Source: an uncultured Flavobacteriales bacterium (lineage in GTDB: Bacteria; Bacteroidota; Bacteroidia; Flavobacteriales_G; Salibacteraceae). From it: a DNA stretch of 64,000 nucleotides. The notes under the pieces were generated by a model. That model had not been told where the DNA came from. It saw only the letters and a list, made by a program, of their open reading frames with translations, and did not search any database. The position numbers and the translations under genes are program-made. The stretch is taken from positions 17,725-81,724 of the forward strand of contig CAJIZE010000020.1 of assembly GCA_905181855.1 (NCBI GenBank), written 5' to 3'. Below, one piece after another: positions 1 through 7,930 of the stretch; positions within the stretch are counted from its first letter, which is position 1; every line of letters begins with the position of its first letter.

Positions 1-768
1 TGAGATTTCTACAACGGCCAGTTCATCACTTCCCGAATTAGTTTCGGTAAAATCTTTTATTACTATTGAATCCTCCTCCAATGTTTTTAGTTGATCGGTT
101 TCAATTGGGGTTTCATCAGCAACTTCTTCATCTAGCATAACTAGCGTCTCTTCAACTTCTTCATCTGAACTTGCCAGTTCTACTTCTAATATTTTAAAAC
201 TTTGTTCTGAATTTGAAAAAGCAGAAACCGATGAAGTAGGCGTAGAATAGTTTGATTGTACTTCGGCTACATTAAAATTAGCAACAGGCACAATGACAGG
301 CTTAATGATAATTGAATCGAAATATTCAGTGTTTTTATTTAATGTATCAAGGTTTGATTTTGATAAAACCAAATCGGCAATACTTGATTTCACTTCTTCT
401 TTTTGTTTAGATTTCCTTTCAGACAATAATGGTTTATTTGAACTAACATCGGTAAACAAAAACACCATAAATCCAACACCAATTAATATTATAACATTAG
501 CTGCAATACCAAGTATTTTTAAATACGCTGGTTTCGTTTTTTGGCCAGCAACTTTATTATCAATCCTTGTCTGCAAAATATCAACATCGTCATGAAAACC
601 ATAAACAGTCTTTGACGAATCAATCCCCTCAACGGCAGCAGAGCAAAACTCACAATCAAGTAAATGTCTTTCCACCCTATTCATTTCCTCATCGGTCATA
701 CGGGCAGCAACATAATTCTCAATTTGCTGAGCTGTTATGTGCTTGATATGTTCTTCTTCGTTATTCAC
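1..768 (-). CDS. Zinc-finger anti-sigma factor-like membrane protein (C-terminus cut by window edge)
   Basis: Partial gene; 256 codons are visible and the frame is open to the window edge. The start chosen is a GTG that overlaps the stop region of the upstream sigma-factor gene by 8 bases; the first in-frame ATG is about 20 codons later. Residues about 32-39 hold H-x3-C-x2-C (HLLDCEFC), the zinc-binding pattern of anti-sigma (ZAS/putative zinc-finger) domains. A hydrophobic segment at about residues 70-92 is a single membrane span. The rest is a Ser/Thr/Glu-rich, acidic, probably periplasmic stretch. Family knowledge: such proteins hold an ECF sigma factor at the membrane until a signal arrives. 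Overlap with the sigma gene supports this pairing. The periplasmic part is not recognised. Confidence 0.75.
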   Translation of the reverse strand, partial: MNNEEEHIKHITAQQIENYVAARMTDEEMNRVERHLLDCEFCSAAVEGIDSSKTVYGFHDDVDILQTRIDNKVAGQKTKPAYLKILGIAANVIILIGVGFMVFLFTDVSSNKPLLSERKSKQKEEVKSSIADLVLSKSNLDTLNKNTEYFDSIIIKPVIVPVANFNVAEVQSNYSTPTSSVSAFSNSEQSFKILEVELASSDEEVEETLVMLDEEVADETPIETDQLKTLEEDSIVIKDFTETNSGSDELAVVEIS

Positions 769-1345
769 TATTTGATTCTAAACAAATTTTCAAATTCCTT
801 TTCCCGTTTTGTATATGGCTTTTAACTTTTTTCAATTCATAAGAAGTAGTTTCAACGATTTGCCTGTATGAACTAGATTTTAAATAAAAAAGACTTACAC
901 ACTCCTTTTGTTCTTTTACTAATGTTTCGATGCATTTTTCAAGTGCTTGCAAATCATCTTCCAAAGTAGTTTCTTTTTCATCATGATGCGAAATCAACGC
1001 ATTTTCCATAATTGAATTTAACTCCCCTACTTCTTTAATAGAAAAATTAGCTTTGGATGCACGTATTTTCATCATACAAAAGTTCTTAGCATAAACATAC
1101 AACCAACTACTGAAATTATTGATCTCAAATCGATTCACATCACCAATGAGCTTTTCAAAAATTTCCATTACTCCATCTTGTGCATCGTCCTTGTTTTTGA
1201 AATACTTAAGGCACACACCGTAAACCAAATGAATGTATCTGTTGTAAAGTTCACCTAAGTCTTCCAAATCATGTCTTTTACCAAGGCTTTCTGAAAGCTC
1301 AGCATTCGTCAATTCGATTCTACTTTTTTGGTTAAAAAACATCAT
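761..1345 (-). CDS. ECF-type RNA polymerase sigma factor
   Basis: The 194-residue protein has the two conserved parts of a sigma-70 family ECF factor. Region 2 lies at about residues 28-95 (DLGELYNRYIHLVYGVC, then KNKDDAQDGVMEIFEKL). Region 4 lies at about 135-190 (LVKEQKECVSLFYLKS, SYRQIVETT). Length is normal for the group. Two consecutive ATG codons open the frame; the first is taken. The next gene on the same strand overlaps its stop and encodes a ZAS-type anti-sigma factor, so the two probably form a stress-response switch. Target genes cannot be told from this window. Confidence 0.9.
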   Translation of the reverse strand: MMFFNQKSRIELTNAELSESLGKRHDLEDLGELYNRYIHLVYGVCLKYFKNKDDAQDGVMEIFEKLIGDVNRFEINNFSSWLYVYAKNFCMMKIRASKANFSIKEVGELNSIMENALISHHDEKETTLEDDLQALEKCIETLVKEQKECVSLFYLKSSSYRQIVETTSYELKKVKSHIQNGKRNLKICLESNSE

Positions 1346-1391
1346 TTATTACTCTGAGATTTGAATGCCCAAGATAATTTTTTTTAATTGA

Positions 1392-1583
1392 GTTTATGAA
1401 AATTCAGGGCAAATCCCACAAAAAAATATGATTAGAATTGAGGAAATGGTCAATTACTTTGATTACGATTACCCTCAACCAAAAAACGAAAAACCTTTTT
1501 CAATTACCACAGAATTATCGCAGGCTCCATGGAACACGAAACGCCAGTTGGTTCACATAGGATTACAAGGTAAATTGGTTTGA
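1392..1583 (+). pseudogene. Remnant of a von Willebrand factor A (YfbK-type) protein
   Basis: The 331-base gap between the sigma gene and fdhD contains a coherent reading frame. It starts without a start codon just after a TGA (1389-1391) and ends at TGA 1581-1583; an internal ATG lies at 1428. Translation includes NSGQIPQKN, RIEEMVNYFDYDYPQP, KPFSITTEL and APWNTKRQLVHIGLQGK. From family knowledge this matches the conserved block just before the vWFA domain in YfbK-like proteins of Bacteroidota and proteobacteria. The downstream vWFA domain and the N-terminal part are absent, so this is a decayed or partly duplicated gene. I saw nothing else recognisable in the rest of the gap. Confidence 0.7.
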
Positions 1584-1676
1584 TTGGCATCTAAACTAAG
1601 TGTTTTTTATCGCCGCTAAGGCTTAAGTTACTACTAGGAGTGAAATTGCATTAATTTAGCCGAACAAAGAAAACAA

Positions 1677-2528
1677 ATGACCTCCAAAGTAGCTCCTATA
1701 AAATTAGTTCGTTGGGAAAAAGATCAATTCATCACAGCAAGCGATCTTCTGGCCACTGAAGAACCAATGGAAATAAGACTTGGTTATGGTGAAATGGATA
1801 ACCGCCTTGAAAAAACTATTGCTGTTACAATGAGAACACCCGGCAATGATTTTGATTTGGCTCTGGGCTTTCTTTTTACTGAAGGTATTGTTCACTCTTA
1901 TGAAAGCATTCTTAGTGTAAAATACTGCTCGGACCATGGCAAAGAAGAAAGTAAAAACAACATCGTTCGAGTTGAGTTAAGGCCAGAAGTTGTTCCTGAT
2001 TTAAATCTGAGCGAACGAAATTTTTATACTACCTCATCTTGTGGGATTTGTGGGAAAGCTTCAATAGATAACATCAAAACAGTTTGCCAATTTGATGAAA
2101 ACACCAATCAATCTGAGCAACTTAAAGTTTCAGCTAAAACTATTGCATCGTTACCTGAAAAATTAAAAACAAAACAGCTTATTTTTGAACATACTGGTGG
2201 TTTGCATTCCTCCGTTTTATTCGATTTAAATGGAACTTTAACTTCCTTATACGAAGATGTTGGTAGACACAATGCCCTCGATAAAATAATCGGTTGGGCA
2301 CTTCAAAAAGGTCAACTTCCTCTTAAAAATAACATTCTTTTGGTTAGCGGTAGAACCAGTTTTGAGCTAATTCAGAAAGCATATATGGCAGGAATACAGA
2401 TAGTTGTAGCTATAGGAGCTCCAAGTTCATTAGCTGTTGATTTTGCCAATGAAATTGGAATCACGTTAGTTGGTTTCACCAAAAAGGATAGATTTAATGT
2501 TTACTCAAACCCTAATCGGATCGTCTAA
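1677..2528 (+). CDS. fdhD: Formate dehydrogenase accessory sulfurtransferase FdhD
   Basis: FdhD moves sulfur from a cysteine desulfurase to the molybdenum cofactor of formate dehydrogenase, which is needed for activity. The 283-residue length is normal. The sulfur-carrying CxxC is at residues 122-125 (SSCGICG). Other conserved blocks are TMRTPGNDFDLALGFLFTEG near residue 51, YEDVGRHNALDKIIG and SGRTSFELIQKAYMAGI. The gene is tail-to-tail with the formate dehydrogenase catalytic subunit: their stop codons overlap within CTAA (2525-2528). This placement next to its client supports the function. Confidence 0.95.
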   Translation: MTSKVAPIKLVRWEKDQFITASDLLATEEPMEIRLGYGEMDNRLEKTIAVTMRTPGNDFDLALGFLFTEGIVHSYESILSVKYCSDHGKEESKNNIVRVELRPEVVPDLNLSERNFYTTSSCGICGKASIDNIKTVCQFDENTNQSEQLKVSAKTIASLPEKLKTKQLIFEHTGGLHSSVLFDLNGTLTSLYEDVGRHNALDKIIGWALQKGQLPLKNNILLVSGRTSFELIQKAYMAGIQIVVAIGAPSSLAVDFANEIGITLVGFTKKDRFNVYSNPNRIV

Positions 2529-5305
2529 ACCATCTCATTAGCATTTCGCATATGTGTTTTTTTTGCTTTACGGATGTTTACTGAAACAACTTTATACTCT
2601 GGGCACATTGCTTCAGAATCATGAATGTCAGAAGTAATATTGTTTACCATTATTTCAGGGAAATGAAAAGTTGTACTCAGAACTCCTTCTTTAATGCCAT
2701 CGGTTATCATTGCTTTAATATCAACTTTTCCACGAGCAGATTCTATACAAACTAAATCACCATCAGCAATACCATTGTCTGCAGCATCTTTTGGATGGAT
2801 CCACAGTACATCTTCAGTATGAATCAATACATTGTCTGTTCTACGGGTCATTGCTCCACAGTTGTAGTGTTCCAAATCTCTATTGGTTGTTATAATGTAT
2901 GGATACTCTTTGCTATGTTCGACTATTTCTTTTGATTCTTCCCAATCAAAATAGGCGAATTTCCCTTTACCTCTTCTAAACTCTTCACGATGTAAAATTT
3001 TGGTATCGGTACCATCTTTTAGCACAGGCCATTGTTTTCCGTTATCACCTAACTCATCCCATTTAACACCTGCAAAAAACGGCACAATCTGGCAGATTTC
3101 CTCAAGCATGGTTTTAGCATCGTATTTCGCTTGTTCATATCCCATTCTGTTCATTACATCAATGATAATCTGACCGTCAATCTTTGTCCCTTTTATCGGG
3201 TCAACTGCAGCCTGAACTCTTTGGATACGTCTTTCACCATTTGTAAAAGTTCCACTTTTTTCTAAGAAAGAAGCTCCAGGTAAAATAACATCAGCGTACT
3301 TAGCCGTTTCGGTCATAAAAAGCTCCTGAACGATCACCATATCGGTTGCATTCAATGCTTTAATTACCTTTTGGGTGTTAGGGTCAGTCTGAACTACATC
3401 CTCACCAATAATCCATAATGCTTTTAAGTTGCCACTTATTGCGGCAGCGAACATTTCGGGAATTTTATAACCTATTTCTTTAGGCATATCAACCCCGTAA
3501 AAATCTTCGTATTGTTTCTGAACATCTGGCTTGGTAATGTCCATGTATCCAGCTCCTTGGTGTGGTTGAACACCCATGTCAGCTGAACCTTGAACGTTGT
3601 TTTGTCCACGTAATGGATTTACTCCAACGCCTAACCTACCAATGTTACCTGTAATCATTGCTAAATCAGCAATCTGTATTACGGTAAAAGTTCCTTGGCT
3701 GTGTTCTGTAACACCTAATCCATGAAAAGACATTGCTGTTTCTGCCGACGCATAAGCAATGGCTGCTGCTCTTACCTTTTCTCTTGGAACACCTGAAACG
3801 GACTCCATTTTATCTACATCTAAAGCTAAAATTTGCTTTTCAAAACCATCGTAACCTTCAGTTCTTGATTCAATAAAAGATTCATCAGCCAAATCTTCTT
3901 TAATAATGTAATACAGCATCATGTTGAGAACAGCCACGTTTGTACCTGGTCTTAATTGTAAATGATGTTGAGCTAGAATAGCAAGTTCGGTTTCACGAGG
4001 ATCAATTACAATAAGTGTTGCCCCCTTGAATGCACGTTGCTTTATTTTCGCTCCAGTTACCGGATGAGCAGCCGTTGGGTTCGCCCCAATGATCATCATG
4101 CATTCAGTAAAATCAATGTCTTTAATTGAGTTGGTTGCCGCACCTGTTCCGAAAGTTCGTTGCATGCCCAACGCAGTAGGTGAATGACAAACCCTTGCAC
4201 AACCATCAATATTGTTGGTTCCTACCACTGCTCTGATGAATTTTTGCATCAAATAGTTTTCTTCGTTAGTACAACGTGATGACGAAATACCTGCAATTTG
4301 ATCTGGTCCGTTTTCTTTAATCACTTTAGTTAAGTGATCGGTAATATGGTCGTAAGCTTCATCCCAAGAAACTTCTTCAAACTCACCGTTCCGTTTTATC
4401 ATTGGTGACCTTAACCTTTCAGGATGGTCGTAAAACTTAAAGGCATATCGTCCTTTCAAACAAGTATGGCCTCCATTTGCTTCTGCATCAAGTGGAGCTT
4501 GTATTGATAATATTTCTTGATTTGTAGTAGATACTTCAAGATTACACCCTACTCCACAATACGTACAAACGGTTCTCGTTTTTTCTTCTGCGACTATACT
4601 TTTTGATTGATAAACATCTGAAATTGCTGATGTTGGACAAGCCTGAGCACAAGCACCGCAGCTAACACAATCCGATTCAAAAAAGCTAACTCCATCTCCT
4701 TTTACTATCTGTGAATCAAAGCCTCTACCAGCCATTGACAATATAAACTGCCCTTGAACCTCATCACAAGCTCTAACACATCTGTAACAGTTAATGCATT
4801 TCGATAAATCGGATGTCATATAAGGATGGCTTAAATCTTTTTTTCTATCCAAATGGTTTTCACCTGCCGGATACCTTACATCTCTTATTCCAACTTCTGC
4901 CGCAACTGTTTGCAGTTCACAGTTACCATTGACCTCACAGGTTAAGCAATCAAGTGGATGGTCAGTCAATACCAACTCAATGATGTTTTTTCTTAGTTTT
5001 TTAATTTTTGGAGAACCAGTAAAAATGAACATTCCTTCAGACACCGGCGTGTGGCAAGATGCCATTGTTTTTCTTGGGCCATCTTCTTTAAGAGCTACAT
5101 CAACAGAGCATACTCTGCATGAGCCGAATGCTTCCAGATTGGGAGCATCACACAAAGTGGGAATCAATTTGCTGCTTTTCGTCCTTTTCACAAAATCAAG
5201 AATGGTTTCATCTTCAGCATAACAGAAAGATTCACCATCAATGGTGGCTTTCATTTCTGTTAACTTAAATTGACTGTATTCTATAGCTTGTGCAAGTAAA
5301 TTCAT
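2525..5305 (-). CDS. fdhF: NAD-dependent formate dehydrogenase, catalytic alpha subunit
   Basis: The 926-residue protein has the layout of soluble NAD-linked formate dehydrogenases (FdsA type). Visible iron-sulfur ligands are: 2Fe-2S C52, C63, C66, C84; His-Cys 4Fe-4S H116, C120, C123, C129; two ferredoxin-type clusters C170/173/176/180 and C213/216/219/223; and the cluster next to the molybdenum site C247, C250, C254, C282. The molybdopterin-binding domain follows, with the molybdenum ligand apparently Cys373 (ARVCHSPT) and not selenocysteine. The C-terminal dinucleotide-binding domain has ITTNRDLEHYNCGAMTRRT. An in-frame ATG at residue 18 is an alternative start. The partner NuoEF-like subunit lies 88 bases upstream on the same strand. 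The absence of a signal peptide suggests a cytoplasmic enzyme oxidising formate with NAD, or reducing CO2 in reverse. Confidence 0.92.
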   Translation of the reverse strand: MNLLAQAIEYSQFKLTEMKATIDGESFCYAEDETILDFVKRTKSSKLIPTLCDAPNLEAFGSCRVCSVDVALKEDGPRKTMASCHTPVSEGMFIFTGSPKIKKLRKNIIELVLTDHPLDCLTCEVNGNCELQTVAAEVGIRDVRYPAGENHLDRKKDLSHPYMTSDLSKCINCYRCVRACDEVQGQFILSMAGRGFDSQIVKGDGVSFFESDCVSCGACAQACPTSAISDVYQSKSIVAEEKTRTVCTYCGVGCNLEVSTTNQEILSIQAPLDAEANGGHTCLKGRYAFKFYDHPERLRSPMIKRNGEFEEVSWDEAYDHITDHLTKVIKENGPDQIAGISSSRCTNEENYLMQKFIRAVVGTNNIDGCARVCHSPTALGMQRTFGTGAATNSIKDIDFTECMMIIGANPTAAHPVTGAKIKQRAFKGATLIVIDPRETELAILAQHHLQLRPGTNVAVLNMMLYYIIKEDLADESFIESRTEGYDGFEKQILALDVDKMESVSGVPREKVRAAAIAYASAETAMSFHGLGVTEHSQGTFTVIQIADLAMITGNIGRLGVGVNPLRGQNNVQGSADMGVQPHQGAGYMDITKPDVQKQYEDFYGVDMPKEIGYKIPEMFAAAISGNLKALWIIGEDVVQTDPNTQKVIKALNATDMVIVQELFMTETAKYADVILPGASFLEKSGTFTNGERRIQRVQAAVDPIKGTKIDGQIIIDVMNRMGYEQAKYDAKTMLEEICQIVPFFAGVKWDELGDNGKQWPVLKDGTDTKILHREEFRRGKGKFAYFDWEESKEIVEHSKEYPYIITTNRDLEHYNCGAMTRRTDNVLIHTEDVLWIHPKDAADNGIADGDLVCIESARGKVDIKAMITDGIKEGVLSTTFHFPEIMVNNITSDIHDSEAMCPEYKVVSVNIRKAKKTHMRNANEMV

Positions 5306-5393
5306 GTTATTTTTATTTCAGTTGTTCTGTATTCTCTTCTCGGTAATCATTTCTAATGTAATCTGTTTTCGGTTTGTCTGTTTTTCTAGCTTT

Positions 5394-7064
5394 CTAATTA
5401 CTTACAACCGATTCTTCAAAATAAGGATTAAATTCTTCAACAAAATATTGAAGTGCATTTTTAATCGGCAAAGGCAAACCTCCACCTAAGGCACACAACG
5501 AACCTGATTCTAATGTTTCGAGTAAATCATCCAATAATTCTCTGTCTATTTTATAATCTCCTTTAAGCGCTTGTTCAAACATTTCTTCTCCTCTTTTACT
5601 ACCTAATCTGCAAGGGAAACATTTACCACAACTTTCATCTGACGTAAACTTAAAAAGATGTTTCACATATTCTGCTAAAGGAAAATCGTTAGGAATACAA
5701 ACTACAGAAGCATGACCAAGCAGAAAACCGTTTTCTGCAAAAGATTCAAAATCAATGGTTAAATTAAACCATTTTTCTTTTGGGACCAACCCTCCTAATG
5801 GGCCACCAATATGCATCGCTTTTATTTCGGTGTTTAAACCTTGTCCACATTCATTAACAACATCTTCGAAAGCATACCCCATTGGTACTTCATAAATACC
5901 TGGTCTGTTAAAAAAGCCATCTAATGATATTAATTTTGTTCCGGTTGAACGACCACGACCAATGGCAGAATAAGCATCACCACCTTGTTCTAAAATAAAT
6001 GGCAAGTTGGCTAAACTCTCTACATTGTTAACCACGGTTGGCTTGCTGAACAGCCCTTTTTGCGTTGGGTAAGGTGGCCTTACTCTAACTTCAGCTCTTT
6101 GACCTTCAATTGAAGATAAAAGCGATGTTTCTTCTCCACATATATAAGCACCTCTTGCCTTTATTGTTTTAAAGTAAAAATCGAAACCTGACCCTAATAT
6201 ATTCTCTCCAATCAACCCTTCTTTCTCTAGCTCAGCAATGGCTTCATTTATTATTGATAAACTATCCGGGTATTCATAACGGATGTACAATACACCCCAT
6301 TGAGCTCCTACTACATAACCTGCTATCATCATTCCTAACAACAACTTCAAAGGCTGCTGTTCCATGATGTATTTATCTGAATAAGCTCCTGGATCTCCCT
6401 CATCAGCGTTACAAACTATGAAGCGCTCGTCTGATGGAGTGTTTTTACATGATTCAAGTTTAAACCCAATTGGAAAACCGGCGCCACCTCTGCCTCGCAT
6501 ACCTGATTTTTTTATTTCATCAAGTGCATCATTGTCTGATTTCTCAAACATATCGGTTAGTACTCCTTTGAAGTTTTCAATACCGCCAAACTCACTTGTT
6601 AAAATTGCTTCGCCAAAAGCTTCAACATGGTATTCATCTTCTTGAATCGGTTTGTCTTTTACAATTTCTTTGATATTATCTATTGCATCACCAGAGTAAT
6701 TTTTACCATCATAGTGGAAAGCTGAATTTTCATGACATCTTCCTAGGCAACAAATGTGACCTACTTCTTCTTCCTTAAAATTGTTTTTTAACGTTGAAAC
6801 GACACCTTCTTGGGTTTTAGCAGTCAAACAAGAACTGCCGTTACAGTAATACACCTTTTTACCCTTGTTAGCCGGCTTCAAAAAATCGTAAAAGCTTGTT
6901 GCGCCATAAGTATTTGCATTACCCATCAAATATTTTTCCGCGAGCTTTTTTAATTCTTTAGGATCTGGGGTTCCATCATTCTGCTCTGCTAAATCACCTA
7001 GATTTTCATATAGGTTCTCATCCATTCCTTTTCGCCCACTCAATCCACTTAAATTCTTCGACAT
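5394..7064 (-). CDS. Formate dehydrogenase beta subunit, fused NuoE-NuoF type
   Basis: This diaphorase-type subunit should pass electrons between NAD(H) and the catalytic subunit through FMN and iron-sulfur clusters. The first ~130 residues form a thioredoxin-like 2Fe-2S domain with C74-x4-C79 and C106-x3-C110. The remainder is a NuoF-like domain with the FMN/NADH motifs GRGGAGFPIGFK, CNADEGDPGAYSDK and GAYICGEETSLLSSIEG. The C-terminal 4Fe-4S motif is SCGKCFPCRLG with a later Cys in LCALGGG. So the 24-kDa and 51-kDa functions, often on separate genes (fdsG and fdsB), are one 556-residue chain. It is first in a two-gene unit with the alpha subunit. Complex I and bidirectional hydrogenase subunits are relatives; the neighbouring formate dehydrogenase and fdhD settle the assignment. 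Confidence 0.9.
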   Translation of the reverse strand: MSKNLSGLSGRKGMDENLYENLGDLAEQNDGTPDPKELKKLAEKYLMGNANTYGATSFYDFLKPANKGKKVYYCNGSSCLTAKTQEGVVSTLKNNFKEEEVGHICCLGRCHENSAFHYDGKNYSGDAIDNIKEIVKDKPIQEDEYHVEAFGEAILTSEFGGIENFKGVLTDMFEKSDNDALDEIKKSGMRGRGGAGFPIGFKLESCKNTPSDERFIVCNADEGDPGAYSDKYIMEQQPLKLLLGMMIAGYVVGAQWGVLYIRYEYPDSLSIINEAIAELEKEGLIGENILGSGFDFYFKTIKARGAYICGEETSLLSSIEGQRAEVRVRPPYPTQKGLFSKPTVVNNVESLANLPFILEQGGDAYSAIGRGRSTGTKLISLDGFFNRPGIYEVPMGYAFEDVVNECGQGLNTEIKAMHIGGPLGGLVPKEKWFNLTIDFESFAENGFLLGHASVVCIPNDFPLAEYVKHLFKFTSDESCGKCFPCRLGSKRGEEMFEQALKGDYKIDRELLDDLLETLESGSLCALGGGLPLPIKNALQYFVEEFNPYFEESVVSN

Positions 7065-7191
7065 ATAATGTTATTTGAAAGTTTAAAAATATGAATTTAT
7101 TAATAGTATGCCGGATTCTGGATTTAAAAGAAAACCAAATCACATTTTTTAAAAAATAATCGAAACCATAGCTTTACTTTTACCAATTAAT

Positions 7192-7833
7192 ATGCTGACC
7201 GAAGTTTTCATTTGTACCCCAAGTGTTGTTGTTGCAACAGGAATTAAAACGCTTTGTAAGAAGCTTTCTAAAAAAACAAAATTCACAACAGCTTCAAGTT
7301 TCGAAGAGTTAACATCACTGCTTCTTAAATCAGATAAACAAAACATAATTTTTGATTCTAATTGCATTAAGTTCACTGATTTTGAGTCTGAAACAACTAC
7401 TAAATTCTTATTAGAACATAAAGTTATTCTGTATTCAAACTTCAATAAAAAAGTTATCTATGATCTGCACCGGTTAAATCTGCAAGGCTATATAACTGAT
7501 GAGTCGTCAAACGATGATTTTGCAAAAGCATTGGAATCGTTTGAAAGCAATCAAAAATTCTATACTCAAAAAGTTGTTGGTGTCTTAATTGAAATGAGCA
7601 TGAAACATGCTACATTAAAAGCGGAGACCAAAGCTCATGATGATCTTTCAATACGAGAAATGGAAGTATTTAAGCTTGTAACAGAAGGTAAAACGGCTCA
7701 AGAAATTGCAGATCAGTTTAATCTTAGTATCCACACCGTTTATACACATCGTAAAAACATACTTAAAAAGCTTTCTTGCAGCAGCGCATCAGAACTGATC
7801 AACTACGCATACGATAAAAACATCTTTCGGTAG
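7192..7833 (+). CDS. LuxR/NarL-type transcriptional regulator with degenerate receiver-like domain
   Basis: Residues ~150-205 form a LuxR/NarL helix-turn-helix (LSIREMEVFKLVTEGKTAQEIADQFNLSIHTVYTHRKNIL). The first ~125 residues look like a receiver fold. The paired acidic residues after the first strand are missing (VFICTPSV), while Asp55 (IIFDSN) could sit at the phosphoacceptor position, so phosphorylation is uncertain. It diverges from the formate dehydrogenase operon (127-base gap) and precedes a haem-uptake-like operon. The promoter of that operon carries a palindrome in the 7-2-7 layout used by NarL proteins, which suggests the operon as a direct target. No sensor kinase gene is nearby. 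Confidence 0.85.
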   Translation: MLTEVFICTPSVVVATGIKTLCKKLSKKTKFTTASSFEELTSLLLKSDKQNIIFDSNCIKFTDFESETTTKFLLEHKVILYSNFNKKVIYDLHRLNLQGYITDESSNDDFAKALESFESNQKFYTQKVVGVLIEMSMKHATLKAETKAHDDLSIREMEVFKLVTEGKTAQEIADQFNLSIHTVYTHRKNILKKLSCSSASELINYAYDKNIFR

Positions 7834-7844
7834 TTCACTTGAAA

Positions 7845-7860
7845 TACCTAAAGTTAGGTA
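7845..7860. promoter_or_regulatory. Perfect 7-2-7 palindrome, candidate NarL/LuxR-type operator
   Basis: TACCTAA-AG-TTAGGTA: two perfectly inverted heptamers separated by two bases. NarL is known to bind inverted TACYYMT heptamers in a 7-2-7 arrangement; each half-site here matches six of seven positions. It lies just after the LuxR/NarL-type gene and about 67 bases before the predicted transcription start of the HmuY operon. No T-run follows and the loop is only two bases, so it is unlikely to be a terminator. Confidence 0.55.
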
Positions 7861-7866
7861 TAGAGT

Positions 7867-7883
7867 TTACCTAATATTGGTAA
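7867..7883. promoter_or_regulatory. Second, imperfect inverted repeat in the HmuY operon promoter
   Basis: TTACC-N7-GGTAA. Its left half shares TACCTAA with the perfect palindrome just upstream. It ends one base before the candidate -33 TTG, so its centre is near -45. A weaker second site for the same regulator is plausible. Confidence 0.35.
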
Positions 7884-7914
7884 TTGTATGAGAATTTTAG
7901 CGCCGCTACTTTTG
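7884..7914 (+). promoter_or_regulatory. Bacteroidota-type promoter for the HmuY/TonB receptor operon
   Basis: TTG at 7884-7886, a 20-base spacer, then TACTTTTG at 7907-7914, a full match to the -7 consensus TAnnTTTG. The ATG follows 16 bases after the box. Confidence 0.65.
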
Positions 7915-7930
7915 TCGCTAAAATAATTAT

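Noticed and set aside
293..595. 100-codon plus-strand frame at the left edge
   Set aside because: It is opposite to the anti-sigma-like gene, which has a zinc motif and a membrane segment and overlaps the sigma gene. The plus frame has no family features.
7845..7860. Palindrome after the LuxR-type gene read as its terminator
   Set aside because: A two-base loop and no T-run make it unlikely; the operator reading fits better.
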